From Clostridiales bacterium (GTDB taxonomy: Bacteria; Bacillota; Clostridia; Oscillospirales; CAG-272): a DNA stretch of 64,000 nt. Below, piece by piece: positions 8,627 to 18,458 of the stretch. The position numbers and the translations under genes are program-made. Under the pieces are notes generated by a model that had not been told where the DNA came from, did no database searches, and saw only the letters and a program-made list of their open reading frames with translations. Location of the stretch: NCBI GenBank assembly GCA_003523225.1, contig DPGK01000021.1, positions 1-64,000 on the forward strand, in the 5' to 3' direction. Positions within the stretch are counted from its first letter, which is position 1. Every line of letters begins with the position of its first letter.

Positions 8627-10713
8627 TTAGGTCTTTTGCCCGAATAGCTCGGCAAGCCGCTTCCGCTTGGTTCGGGTATCGCCCTCAATATGAAGTTTGG
8701 AATAGATCTGGTTCACATACTGCTTGACGCTCCCCTCGGAGAGATAGAGCTGTTCCGCAATCTCGCGGTTACTGAGGCGCTGCGCCATCAGCTCCACGAT
8801 CTCGAATTCCCGCGGTGTCAGTGCGTCGAAGGCTGCCGGGCGAGTGCCGGCTGCGTTTCGCGCCGTTGCTGCTTCGCCAAGCTCAATGATTTTTGAGATT
8901 AGGTCATTTTTTATCTCCCGTTCCAACAGAGGCTTCAGGATATCATAGTTTTCTACAAACGGCATCACAAGTCCGTCCGGTTCGGCGTCGGAAAGTGCCT
9001 TTCTCAGCCATGCGCGGGCTTCCTCGCTCTTTCCCAGGCGTTCATAGGCTGCCGCTGTCTGGATGCGGATGTGCAGGGCCACCAGCGCATAGTGCATGGC
9101 TTCGCAGACCGGTAGCAGCTCTCCGCTTATGCACGCATTATTTTTTCCGCACCCTGCCCGTGACCATCGGTGATTTTATAGTAGTGGGGCATGCACTCGT
9201 CCATCTCGGTCAGCTCGCTTTGCAGCTCGCCCGGCGCACGATAGAACATCATCAGAACGGACGGCGAGTTAAAGGTCCAGCCGCCGCTTTTTTGGATGCT
9301 GATGGCAAGGCGGGACATCTGTCTGCTGGCGCTGCAGTGCAGAAGGCTCATGGCGCTGATATCGTTGTAGCAGAGGAAGCTCATGATCAGGTCGCACTCA
9401 CCCAGCAGGTTGCCCCGTTCTTCCGACGACAGCTCCGAATGCTCCTCAATGGCAGTCAGCAGGAGAGATTTCAATTCCAGCATTTTTGGGATATTCCGCC
9501 AGTTGAACATACTGCGCATCAGTACCAGAATCGACAGAGGATGCGCTTTCAGCACGGCAGCAGGGCACGCCTCAATATCGGAGAGCACGACCTGCGGATC
9601 AAGCGAAGAGAGCAGAATACCCGCGTCTTTTTGTATGACGCGCAGCAGGGCGTCGTAATTTCCGCTCCATCGGTAAGATGCTATGGCGTGCAGATACTGT
9701 CCGTGGTTTTCGTACCACAATCCGAAGCGTTTCAGATATAACGACTGTTTTTCCATTTCCAGCATCCGGAATCTGCGCTCGGCACATTCCTTCATCATGT
9801 GGTGGAAGCGGAAGGTCACGCCGTCCGGCAGACATTTGACAAATGCGTTTTGTTCAGTCAGTACGGCAAGCAGCCTTTCTGCATCAGCATCCTCTGTGAC
9901 GAAGCGCGCCATTTCGATGGTAAATTCATCGGCAAGTCCCATGACCGCCAAAAACTCCCGCTGTTTTTCCGGCAGCGGATCGATCATGGCGGCGGTGAAG
10001 GTGGTATAGATGTCGGAATTGCGGCTCGGTAGCACGCCGCGCTCAGAGAGCGTTCGCAGATTCAGGTACACGGCGGAGAACCAGCCCTCGCTGGAATAGA
10101 GGATGCTTTCGACCTGCGCGTCGGAAAGATCCGTGCCGCAGCGGTGGGCATAGACGGCAAGCTCCGTATGGTTCAGGCGCAGCTGCTCCGTGCCAATTTG
10201 ATAGGCCTTTGCCCCCAGCCGCACCGTCTCCGCAGCGGGCACAAAACGGTCCCGGCTGGCAACGATCAGATGCACGTTCGCAGACAGCCGGTTTGCCAGC
10301 ATACAAAGGAAGGTCGAGGCACGTCTGTCCGTCAGCAGATGAAAATCGTCAATGAAAATGTAGCAGGATGTTTCTCCCGCCAACTCATGGCAGAGGTCAT
10401 CCACCATCAGTCCGCCGTCCGCTGTGTCCGTGGGGCAAGGATATTCCCGCAGGAAGGGGAAGCCCGCGCGGGCAAACGCCTCCTGTACGCTTTTCCAGAA
10501 GATCGCAAGGTTATCGGAATACACGCTGATGCGGATGATTTTCAGGGTTTCCGCCTTGGCGCGCTCCTCCAGATACCAGTTCACTGCCGTGGTCTTTCCG
10601 TAGCCCATGGGCGCAACAACGGTAGTCATGGCGCAGCGGGAGATGGGCCGCAGGCTCTCCTGTAAGCGCTCGGATATGTAGATCGTATTCAGACTCCATT
10701 TCGGTTTTGGCAT
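8627..10713 (-). pseudogene. Broken MalT-like LuxR-family (LAL) regulator
   Basis: The first frame (10713 to 9127) gives 528 residues with a P-loop (VAPMGYGKTT), Walker B-like CYIFIDDFHLL and the MalT-type NTPase arm. The second frame (up to 8627) carries TPR-like sequence and a LuxR helix-turn-helix (LTPREFEIVELMAQRLSNREIAEQLYLSEGSVKQYV). The frames meet at about 9115-9127, where MalT-type proteins normally have further TPR repeats. The total of about 690 residues is shorter than the usual 830-900, so a deletion with frame loss is likely. Both lengths of frame remain clean otherwise, so the damage is recent. ATG 10713 has GGAGG eight bases upstream. The start is coupled to the HTH gene before it. 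Confidence 0.75.
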
Positions 10714-10718
10714 GCTGT

Positions 10719-10919
10719 TCACCTCCGGCTCGTTTTATTGGTATCCGCTTTCCGCGGATCAGACGGCTTTTTCGCGTCCTCTGGAATTGCCCAGGATCTT
10801 CCAAAGCGGGATGCACCGGGGATGCGCCCCTCGGTGCAATATTGGCTGACCCGCCGCTCCGATACACCCCAGCGGCGGGATGCCTCCCGTATGGAAATAT
10901 ACCCTTTTATTTCACCCAT
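10719..10919 (-). CDS. Small helix-turn-helix (MerR/excisionase-like) protein
   Basis: A 66-residue protein with a winged-helix motif, ISIREASRRWGVSERRVSQYCTEGRIPGASRFGRSWAIPEDA, as in MerR-like and excisionase-like proteins. ATG 10919 follows GGAGG at six bases; a longer start lacks a site. Its stop codon overlaps the ribosome binding site of the regulator gene downstream, so the two are translationally coupled. It probably binds DNA. Whether it is a regulator of this block or an excisionase of the mobile DNA cannot be decided. Confidence 0.75.
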   Translation of the reverse strand: MGEIKGYISIREASRRWGVSERRVSQYCTEGRIPGASRFGRSWAIPEDAKKPSDPRKADTNKTSRR

Positions 10920-10955
10920 ATCGCACCTCCGTCCAGACAGGATCAAACTGGATAC

Positions 10956-10984
10956 ATTATATACGAATATCGGAAGAAAACCAA
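10956..10984 (-). promoter_or_regulatory. Promoter of the HTH-LAL regulator unit
   Basis: On the minus strand TTGGTT (10984-10979), a 17-nt spacer and TATAAT (10961-10956) lie about 37 nt before the HTH start codon. Confidence 0.6.
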
Positions 10985-11105
10985 TATACGCTGCCGTTTA
11001 TCAGCAAAAAATCGGTATGGTCATACCTGCGTACAAGCATACATCCTTCCACTGCTGGGCGGATTCGGGACTTTTGCCCGTTAGAACATGCACCCGCCGA
11101 CACAC

Positions 11106-11143
11106 AAAAAAAGCGGGAGTACATCGTTCAAAATGCACTCCCG
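11106..11143 (-). terminator. Terminator of the MOBQ relaxase gene
   Basis: CGGGAGT (11114-11120) pairs with ACTCCCG (11137-11143). On the minus strand the hairpin is followed by CTTTTTTT. It lies just beyond the relaxase stop at 11152. Confidence 0.75.
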
Positions 11144-11151
11144 ATGAAATT

Positions 11152-12858
11152 TTATCGCTCCCAACTGTCTCTGCTTTTCTTTTTGTTCTGCTTCTGCTGT
11201 GCCTGCCGTTGCTGTTTCTGAAGCAGATGTTCGCGGATGGAGCGTGCTTCTGCTTCTTCATGGAGCAGATTTGCTACATGCCGCTTGCTGTCATACATCA
11301 TCATCAGATCGTATTTCTCACCGTAGGCATCCTGCACTCGCTGTGCGGTTTGGCGTTCCTGCTCAGGGCGAATAGTCCGTCGTGCTTCATACAGCTCAAG
11401 GGGGTCAAATTTAGCCGCCTGTGCTTGCAGTTCGGCGTACTGTTTAAGGGCATTGTCAAGCTCGGCGGCATACTTGGCTTCGCTTGCTTCCAACTTTTTC
11501 AGCCCGTCCTCCAAAGTGCGGATTTCCTTACGGAAGCTGTCAGTGGTAGCATTCTCTGGAAATTTCATCCGCCGGAGCAGCACCGCCTTTTCAGAGCGCA
11601 ATTCCTCCAAATCCTCCGTCATCTCCGCAATCCGCTTGGCAAGGTCACGGTGCTTCAAAACATGAACCACCGGCGTTTCTTTTTTCTCGGTCAAAAGTGT
11701 TTTACGTTCTTTGGATTTTGCCTTGATTTTGTCGGTGATGGCAACATATTCTGCCATTTCGTCACGGAACAGATTTAAGGACTGCTTAATGCTGTGCTTA
11801 CCGTTTCCAATATGCAAAAGCTGATACTTGAAAATAATCATATTGCTCCGTAGCTTTTCCATTGCCTCCGCTATGGCAGGAACCGTATTTTTAACCGCTT
11901 GCATCAGCTTCTTAACCGTCGCTTTCAGCTCACGGAGCAAAGCATTGTCTGCCTTAATCTGGCGGTTGATTTCACAGCGGTCAGAGATAACACCCTTTTT
12001 CTCCAACGCACGGGCAACCACACCCTCGTGAATGGTAGGCTGCTCAGTCAAGCCCCGGTCTGCATGGCTGCGGTGGTCAATGCGCTCGTCGTGTCCGTAT
12101 CGCTCCAGATACCAGTTAGTCACATCAGCCCACGCCTTGCGCCACTCCACAAGCTGTTCCTCGCTGTTCCAACGCTCGGCAATGGGATTCTGTCTGCCGA
12201 ACTTGGTGCTTTTCGGGTGCTTGTTGGCTCGTTCATATCCGTGCTTCTCCGCTTCGGATTGCGGCATATACACTTTCTTGCGCCCGACCTTGTAGGAATA
12301 TCGCTTCTCCCATCCGTCAGCCTGTGCCACCTTGAACTCAGCGGCGGTAAAGCCCCGTTCCTCGCCGTTTCTGACACAGAGATATTCTTTCTCGGTTTTA
12401 TACTGCCAGTTGCCCTGCTCATCAAGCGGGCGCACCGTCAGCATGATGTGGGCGTGAGGATTATGACCGGGCGGGTGCGGATCGTGGATAGCAACGTCAG
12501 CGCACATTCCCTCGGCAACAAAGCTGTTCTGAATGAAATCTGTTAGAAGCTCCTGCCATTGTGCCGGTGTCAGTTCGATGGGCAGAGCCGGAACAAACTC
12601 ACGGGCAAGGCGGCTGTCCTTGGTCTTTTCGTTTTTCTCCACGGCGTTCCAAAGCACGCCCCGGTCTTTCCATTCGGGTGGCGCAAACTCCGGCAGAAAT
12701 ACCTCCTGCCACACAAGCCCTTTCTTTCGTGTAAAGTCGTGCCGTACCCCGTCATAGTCGTTTAAGATATTGGTACAGCTCAGATAAGCGGAAGCGGCAA
12801 CTGCAGAGCGCCCCGAACCTCTGCTGACCACCTTCGCTTCCAAGTGATAGATCGCCAT
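11152..12858 (-). CDS. mobA: MobA/MobL-type relaxase (MOBQ family)
   Basis: A 568-residue conjugative relaxase. The N-terminal nuclease domain shows AIYHLEAKVVSRGSGRSAVAASAYLS, with Tyr4 and Tyr26 as candidate catalytic residues, and the metal-binding His triad in HPPGHNPHAHIMLT (about residues 127-140). The C-terminal half is a long charged coiled coil, usual for gut-Firmicutes members. These enzymes nick oriT and remain attached to the 5' end during transfer. A fitting oriT lies directly upstream (13148-13182). No coupling protein or mating-pore genes are present, so transfer would depend on a helper element. Confidence 0.9.
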   Translation of the reverse strand: MAIYHLEAKVVSRGSGRSAVAASAYLSCTNILNDYDGVRHDFTRKKGLVWQEVFLPEFAPPEWKDRGVLWNAVEKNEKTKDSRLAREFVPALPIELTPAQWQELLTDFIQNSFVAEGMCADVAIHDPHPPGHNPHAHIMLTVRPLDEQGNWQYKTEKEYLCVRNGEERGFTAAEFKVAQADGWEKRYSYKVGRKKVYMPQSEAEKHGYERANKHPKSTKFGRQNPIAERWNSEEQLVEWRKAWADVTNWYLERYGHDERIDHRSHADRGLTEQPTIHEGVVARALEKKGVISDRCEINRQIKADNALLRELKATVKKLMQAVKNTVPAIAEAMEKLRSNMIIFKYQLLHIGNGKHSIKQSLNLFRDEMAEYVAITDKIKAKSKERKTLLTEKKETPVVHVLKHRDLAKRIAEMTEDLEELRSEKAVLLRRMKFPENATTDSFRKEIRTLEDGLKKLEASEAKYAAELDNALKQYAELQAQAAKFDPLELYEARRTIRPEQERQTAQRVQDAYGEKYDLMMMYDSKRHVANLLHEEAEARSIREHLLQKQQRQAQQKQNKKKSRDSWER

Positions 12859-13229
12859 CCGTTCTCACCGTCCTCTCGTTTTCGGTTTTTGTTTCTTTTT
12901 CGCAAAAAGAAAATGGTGTCGCAAGAGCGATACCCATAACTGCGAAAAACTGCCGGTGGCAGATTTTCGCAGGCAGGCGGCGGAATGGGGGTGGCAAATC
13001 GCCATCCCCTTGTTGTGCATATGAAGCAGAACATTGAGCCGTCTGCGTGGACAATGACAGCAGCACCGCCGTGATGTGGCATTGTCCATAAGGCTTCCGC
13101 AGAAGCCGCATCCGCCTCGCAGAGCGCACGGTTGCCGCAGGAAATACCACCGCCCCTTCGGGGTGGTGAGTAAGTGCGCCCTTCGGGATAAAAGAAACGG
13201 GACGCTCGGTTGCCCGAACGCCCCTCGTC
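12859..13229. other. Non-coding mobilisation region with oriT
   Basis: No gene is supported in these 371 bases between the relaxase and the DUF3847 gene. The stretch is unusually G+C-rich, with several partial inverted repeats (for example around 13070-13100, TGGCATTGTCCATA-type segments). The mapped oriT-like core sits at 13148-13182. The rest may be binding sites for the relaxosome. Confidence 0.5.
13148..13182 (+). other. oriT: oriT with MOBQ-type nic core
   Basis: An inverted repeat (CCACCGCCCC / GGGGTGGTG around TTCG, 13148-13169) is followed two bases later by TAAGTGCGCCCT (13171-13182). From memory this core equals the nic region of the RSF1010/R1162 and pSC101 family, where the relaxase cuts near the end of the motif next to an inverted repeat. 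It lies next to a MOBQ relaxase gene. The match is seen in the sequence; nicking is inferred. Confidence 0.75.
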
Positions 13230-13433
13230 TCAAATCTTCCGTGCTAAACTGCATAAATAATCCTCCAACTGCTCCAAGGTCATCTGTGTTGTATGAGGTA
13301 ATGCTTTCTCCAAAATCGCTCCCTCCTGGATCAGCCGTCGTGTCCTCGCTTTTCGCACCTTGTTGCGGTCACGCATCTCGGCTTCCTCCAATCTGTGCTT
13401 GGCTTGCAGTAATTTCTTCTCGTCTGTGGTCAT
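13230..13433 (-). CDS. DUF3847 family protein
   Basis: A 67-residue, highly charged helical protein: KLLQAKHRLEEAEMRDRNKVRKARTRRLI followed by LEKALPHTTQMTLEQLEDYL. It matches the DUF3847 proteins that accompany MobA/MobL relaxases in Firmicutes elements. ATG 13433 follows AGGAGG at good spacing; the upstream in-frame extension runs through repeat DNA. It may be an accessory protein of the relaxosome, but its role is not established. Confidence 0.75.
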   Translation of the reverse strand: MTTDEKKLLQAKHRLEEAEMRDRNKVRKARTRRLIQEGAILEKALPHTTQMTLEQLEDYLCSLARKI

Positions 13434-13449
13434 AAAAAATCCTCCTGTG

Positions 13450-13559
13450 GTAGTAAAAATAGGGTTGTTTGGTAGCAGACAGATACTAAATATCCGTCCA
13501 TTTGGTATCACGCTTTTTCTGTAAATCTTCGTAGTAGCAAAAATGCCCCCGTTTGGTAT
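13450..13559. repeat. Three 26-bp imperfect direct repeats
   Basis: Copies at 13534-13559, 13483-13508 and 13450-13475. On the minus strand each reads (A/T)TACCAAA followed by a variable G/C-rich stretch and ATTTTTRCTAC-like sequence. The last copy also carries an inverted TTTGGTAT/ATACCAAA pair at 13551-13576. They lie directly upstream of the DUF3847 gene and could bind a regulator or relaxosome protein. Confidence 0.5.
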
Positions 13560-13591
13560 CGCAGTAATACCAAACGAGGGCAATAGCAGTA

Positions 13592-13840
13592 TTAAAAGCT
13601 ATCCGCAAAGTCCAATGCCGTCGAAATATTCTCGTCATCCTCTGTGGTTGCCACTTCGGGAACTGTAGGCTGCGTGAATATCGGCATACCGACAGGCGCA
13701 AACCGCAAGCCCTGTTCGATGACTTCCGTTATCCGTTTGAGAAAAGCATCCTCCTTTTCACGGGTTTCCAGATACGGGTCACTTTCAAACCGTGCCTGCC
13801 GTTCAAAGTGGTCGTTGATGACGGTAACAAATGCAGACAA
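13592..13840 (-). CDS. Conserved hypothetical protein of mobile elements
   Basis: An 82-residue acidic protein with VINDHFERQARFES, EDAFLKRITEVIEQGLRF and APVGMPIFTQP. A TTG start at 13840 follows GAGGGAG at about 10 bases. No domain name is recalled with certainty. Its position upstream of DUF3847 and mobA on the same strand suggests it belongs to the mobilisation unit. Function unknown. Confidence 0.55.
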   Translation of the reverse strand: MSAFVTVINDHFERQARFESDPYLETREKEDAFLKRITEVIEQGLRFAPVGMPIFTQPTVPEVATTEDDENISTALDFADSF

Positions 13841-13949
13841 AATATATTACTCCCTCACCAATAGGAGAAATACGGGGTGTTTAGCGGAACTGGTTTTTCG
13901 GAAAATCAAAGAAAATTTGAAAAATATTTTTGAAGGGAGGTTTTCGGCG

Positions 13950-14906
13950 GTGTACGACGATCCCAAACGATACGAAAACGACGGTCTTTATGAAGATGAA
14001 GATACCGAATACGAAGATGAATATGAAGCGGACGATTCCGATTACATAGTCGATGACGAGGACGAAGATGAAAACGCCCTTTGGGATGATGCGGAAGAAG
14101 ATGCCGATGATCCTCCCGAAAAGAAGCGAAGGAAGCGAAAGAAGAAAGATATTTTCGCTGACAGCGATACCGATGCCGAGGATGCGGAAGCCGAGGAATA
14201 CGAAAAGACACGGCGCAGACTTGCAAAGGAACAGCGTATCATTGATGAAATAGAAGCCGATGCCGCAGAAAATCCCATAGAGGATGATGGCGACGATACC
14301 AGGGATGAGCAGCCCGAACGAAAGCTCCTAAAGCGTGAGCTTCGGGCACAGGCTCTAAAGCGGTTGGAGGATTCTGCCCGAACTCTCAAAGACTACGAAA
14401 ACCTTGTTGCGTGGTATGACCGGCTCGATGCCAACCGTCAGCGCAAGGAACGCTATCACGAGCTGTACCGAAGCGGTGACGATGTTCCCCTTGATTATGG
14501 TGCATCCGAGGACGCTTTGTGTTTTCCCGATACGCTCAACGATGTACTGACAGGGCAGGAGCGCAAGGGCGATTTCATAGATTCCATTTTCTATTGTCCT
14601 TACGATATACACGAGCTTGTGACGGATGCGGATATGTCTGTCATCCTGCGGGAGCTGAACGAGGATCACAAGTTCCTCTTGTTCCTGTCTGCTCTGTGGC
14701 AGTACAGTTCTGTCAAGATCGCCGCTATCCGTGGGCAGTCAGACCGCAACATCCGCAAAGTGCGGAACACGATGCTCAAAAAGATACGGAAAATGCTGCT
14801 TGCCGCACTTACCGAAAAAGTGCAGGCACAGCAGCCCTTGACCTTACTTGAGAAAGAATTTCTGAAAGAAAATGGCGTGGATATTGAAAAAGCCACGAAA
14901 AAGTAG
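13950..14906 (+). CDS. Sigma-70 region 4-like DNA-binding protein with acidic N-terminus
   Basis: A 318-residue protein started by GTG 13950 (AGGGAGG nine bases upstream). Residues 1-75 are extremely acidic with runs of Asp/Glu, followed by a basic patch KKRRKRKKKD, then a long charged helix. The C-terminal part (about 225-290) reads LNEDHKFLLFLSALWQYSSVKIAAIRGQSDRNIRKVRNTMLKKI, a helix-turn-helix like sigma region 4. No region 2 is present, so it is not a complete sigma factor. Such proteins are common on clostridial mobile elements and may control their transfer genes. It is divergent from the mobilisation genes. Confidence 0.65.
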   Translation: MYDDPKRYENDGLYEDEDTEYEDEYEADDSDYIVDDEDEDENALWDDAEEDADDPPEKKRRKRKKKDIFADSDTDAEDAEAEEYEKTRRRLAKEQRIIDEIEADAAENPIEDDGDDTRDEQPERKLLKRELRAQALKRLEDSARTLKDYENLVAWYDRLDANRQRKERYHELYRSGDDVPLDYGASEDALCFPDTLNDVLTGQERKGDFIDSIFYCPYDIHELVTDADMSVILRELNEDHKFLLFLSALWQYSSVKIAAIRGQSDRNIRKVRNTMLKKIRKMLLAALTEKVQAQQPLTLLEKEFLKENGVDIEKATKK

Positions 14907-14912
14907 TATAAT
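14884..14912 (+). promoter_or_regulatory. Promoter of the zinc-ribbon gene
   Basis: TTGAAA (14884-14889), 17-nt spacer and TATAAT (14907-14912). It lies across the last codons of the sigma-like gene and ends about 50 nt before the next start codon. Confidence 0.7.
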
Positions 14913-14964
14913 AGTAATATAATTGTGAATTATACAGGTTACAATATAGTGGAGGGTTTTGACG

Positions 14965-15867
14965 ATGAAAAGCCTGTTTGAACGCACCAGCTCCAACTGG
15001 GTGCGATATAGTGAATATGAATGGAAAGCGACAGAGGATGGCACTCTGTTCCTCACGCCTACAAAAACAGCACATCCGAGCATTTACGACCCGCTGAGCG
15101 AGTATCAGCGGATTGTCCTGGATGCCATCAATATCGGGCGGATGGGTATGAGCAAGAAGCTGGATGCCGAGATACAGAAGGCAATTCAGCAGTTTGCGGT
15201 AAAATACGGTCTGTTTGGCTTGATGACCGCTTTGCCGACCACACCAAACTTTATGGAATATGAGGCGGTATATCTGCCGAAAAACCATTTCATCCGAGAG
15301 GAAACCATGTCCACATAGGACTATCTCGATTTGTTCTTTCCTTTTGAAAAGCCCGATGTGGTCAAGCGTGGCATTGAATCTATGTGGAACATACAGAATG
15401 ACCGTGTGATGATGGCGCTTGCTATGACCATGAGCGATAAGCCGATGGCGGTCAATATGAGCTTTCAGCGTGAATATGCCGAACGCTATGAGTGGATGAA
15501 GCAGCAGTTTACCGATTGGGCATTTAACTTTACCACAAGTATGCTGTACTATGAGGATTACGACCATCTGAACGATGAAACACGGATGATGATGCAGCAG
15601 AGTATGGCATCCTTCGGCGGCATTGCTCCCACATATCATATCGCTCTGCTTGATAAGCCTACGATTGTATGGGATTTCCACTCCATGTTGCTCGGCGTAC
15701 AGATGATGTTCAGCTTTATGCTGACCGACAGCGAAAAGCCGATGCGCCTTTGCAGACATTGTACGCAGGCTTTTGTGACAAGCAGACCGAGTGCGATCTT
15801 CTGCAGCCCGCAGTGCAAAAATAAGTATAACGTGTATAAGAGCAGAACGAAGGAAAAGAAGGAATGA
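14965..15867 (+). pseudogene. DUF6076-like zinc-ribbon gene with an in-frame amber stop
   Basis: The frame from ATG 14965 (GGAGGG eight bases upstream) runs to a TAG at 15316-15318 and then continues in the same frame for 183 codons to a TGA at 15867. The combined product would be about 300 residues. It ends in a Cys4 ribbon, CRHCTQAFVTSRPSAIFCSPQCKNKYN, like those of phage and mobile-element proteins formerly grouped as CGNR or DUF6076. No frameshift is seen and codon use is unchanged across the stop, so a single recent mutation, or programmed readthrough, explains it. Function unknown. Confidence 0.65.
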
Positions 15868-15894
15868 TGGGAAAGGAAACGAGGTATTGACGAT

Positions 15895-17370
15895 ATGAAA
15901 TTATCTGATTTTATAGGCGAAGCTACGGAATATGATAAGAAAGAAATGCTTGAAGAACGCAAGCCCAAAAGCTGGTTGAAAAGCGTGAGTGCATTTGCCA
16001 ACGGGATCGGTGGTGCATTGTTTTTCGGTGTCTCCAACGATGAAGTTCTTGTCGGTTTAGATGATGCAAAAGGTGTATCCGAGAAGATCAGCGAAGCTAT
16101 CAAAACAAAAATGGATCCTGCTCCGCAAGTGATTTTGGAGATCCACGCAGAGGACGGTAAAGATTTCGTTGTATTGCGAGTTCCGTCCGGGCAGGAAACT
16201 CCCTATTACTACACGGGCGACGGAAATCGGATAGCCTATGTTCGCATCGGCAATGAGAGTGTCCCTGCAAGTGCGGTAGATTTGAAGCGGCTTGTTTTGC
16301 GTGGAAGCAATACGTCCTTTGACAGTCTCTCTACCCGTTATTCATTTGAAACGCTTGCCTTTACAAAACTGCGCTCCGTTTATCGTATGAGAACAGGCAC
16401 AGAGTTGACGGATTCTGATTTTGTATCTTTTGAGCTTGTCGATGAAAATAATATGTTGACCAACGCAGGTGTGTTGTTGGCAGATGAATCTCCGATGCGG
16501 CACTCCCGCCTGTTCTGTACCCGTTGGTACGGCTTGGACAAAGCCTCCGGTATTATGGAAGCGCTTGACGATAAGGAATACAGTGGGTCACTGGTATCTC
16601 TGTTGCAGAACGGCACCGAGTTCGTGAAAAACAATACCAAGAAACGTTGGAAAAAGACAGGAAATGGTCGGGTGGAGATGCCCGAATACCCCGAACAAGC
16701 AGTGCATGAGGTCATTGTCAATGCGCTGATTCATCGTGACTATATGGAAATCGGCAGCGAGGTACACATTGATATTTTCGATGACCGAATGGAAGTATAT
16801 TCCCCCGGTGGAATGTTTGATGGCTCTATCGTGCAGGAACTTGATACGGACAATGTTGCATCCAAACGCCGTAATCCTGTGATTGCTGATATTTTCAGCC
16901 GTATGCACTTTATGGAACGTCGTGGCAGCGGTTTCAAGAAAATCAAGGCAGATTACCGCCATGCTGTCAATTACCGTCCCGAAGTCGAGCCGATGTTTAG
17001 ATCAACACCCACATCGTTTTTTGCTACGCTCTACAATCTGAATTACAATATTCCGATTGAAAAGGTGTTAATTGACCCGGAAAAGGTTGCAGTTGACGGA
17101 GAAAATGTGTTAATTGCTTCTGAAAACCTTTTAATTGAAGCTGCGATTGACAGTTTGAACGCAAACAAGAACACAAAGGAAAACGCAAAAAAACTGTTTG
17201 CACATATGGGTTTTGATGGTGTGTTCGGGCGTAATGATATTATGGAGATTATAGCTGTTTCCATTACTGCCGCAGGCAATCTACTAAACAAGCTGAAAGA
17301 AGCAGAATTGATTGAGCCTGTCAGCGGTCAAGGCAAGGGAAAATACAAGTTTGCGATGCCGAAAAAATAA
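15895..17370 (+). CDS. AlbA_2/HATPase-type ATP-binding protein (Schlafen-like, COG2865)
   Basis: A 491-residue protein. The N-terminal AlbA_2 domain (about 8-125) has AFANGIGGALFFGV and the line AYVRIGNESVPAS. The middle part carries the GHKL-like HATPase_c_4 segment: VHEVIVNALIHRDY, VHIDIFDDRMEVYSPGGM and MERRGSGFKKI. The C-terminal part is Asn/Glu-rich with a final winged-helix-like segment (AGNLLNKLKEAELIEPVSGQGKGKY). Relatives are putative transcriptional regulators or defence proteins of mobile DNA. The start follows GAGG. It lies alone between the zinc-ribbon gene and a shared terminator with tnpV. Confidence 0.8.
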   Translation: MKLSDFIGEATEYDKKEMLEERKPKSWLKSVSAFANGIGGALFFGVSNDEVLVGLDDAKGVSEKISEAIKTKMDPAPQVILEIHAEDGKDFVVLRVPSGQETPYYYTGDGNRIAYVRIGNESVPASAVDLKRLVLRGSNTSFDSLSTRYSFETLAFTKLRSVYRMRTGTELTDSDFVSFELVDENNMLTNAGVLLADESPMRHSRLFCTRWYGLDKASGIMEALDDKEYSGSLVSLLQNGTEFVKNNTKKRWKKTGNGRVEMPEYPEQAVHEVIVNALIHRDYMEIGSEVHIDIFDDRMEVYSPGGMFDGSIVQELDTDNVASKRRNPVIADIFSRMHFMERRGSGFKKIKADYRHAVNYRPEVEPMFRSTPTSFFATLYNLNYNIPIEKVLIDPEKVAVDGENVLIASENLLIEAAIDSLNANKNTKENAKKLFAHMGFDGVFGRNDIMEIIAVSITAAGNLLNKLKEAELIEPVSGQGKGKYKFAMPKK

Positions 17371-17379
17371 CGCTGTTTT

Positions 17380-17471
17380 CTGTCACCCTGCAAGGTGACA
17401 GATCGGGTTACAGATAAGGTGACAGAAAAAGATAATGCCCGTTATCAGCCATATAGCCGATAGCGGGCATT
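17380..17471. terminator. Bidirectional terminator with repeated GGTGACAG
   Basis: AATGCCCGTTATC (17434-17446) and GATAGCGGGCATT (17459-17471) form a strong near-perfect hairpin between convergent genes. Upstream CTGTCACC (17380-17387) pairs with GGTGACAG at 17394-17401 or with a second copy at 17418-17425. Two alternative hairpins are therefore possible. Confidence 0.7.
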
Positions 17472-17474
17472 CGA

Positions 17475-18118
<644 letters not shown>

Positions 18119-18188
18119 TTATCGCTTGTCTATATTATAACACAAATCGAAAAACATTTCAACACTTTACAACGCTAAAGCGAAAGTT

Positions 18189-18458
18189 TTATTGTAAACT
18201 TTCTTCTTTCATCATTCGCCAAATTTTCTGAAGAAGGTTTTCTCGCGCGTTAGGGTTAAAGTGCCCGCAAACCTCATAGGTCGTATGACCTTCTTTTTCC
18301 TCAAAGTCAAAGGCGGATGCGGGAACGTTGTAATGCACGGGAACTTTCTCACGCTCGGTATCGACTATGGGTACGTGAGGTGGGGGCGGATTTTCTGCCC
18401 ACTTCTTTTGGTACTCGGCATATCGTTCTTCGATATATTTATCTTTGTCAGACTTCAT
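18189..18458 (-). CDS. Small hypothetical protein, TnpW-like C-terminus
   Basis: An 89-residue protein. The N-terminal half is charged and Pro-rich (PPPPHVPIVDTERE). The end reads GHTTYEVCGHFNPNARENLLQKIWRMM, arranged like the TYLV-x-ERATDTLDKKIKKLI segment of TnpW proteins. The ATG overlaps the stop of the gene before it (ATGA), which shows translational coupling. It is the last gene of the MOBP mobilisation operon. Function unknown. Confidence 0.65.
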   Translation of the reverse strand: MKSDKDKYIEERYAEYQKKWAENPPPPHVPIVDTEREKVPVHYNVPASAFDFEEKEGHTTYEVCGHFNPNARENLLQKIWRMMKEESLQ

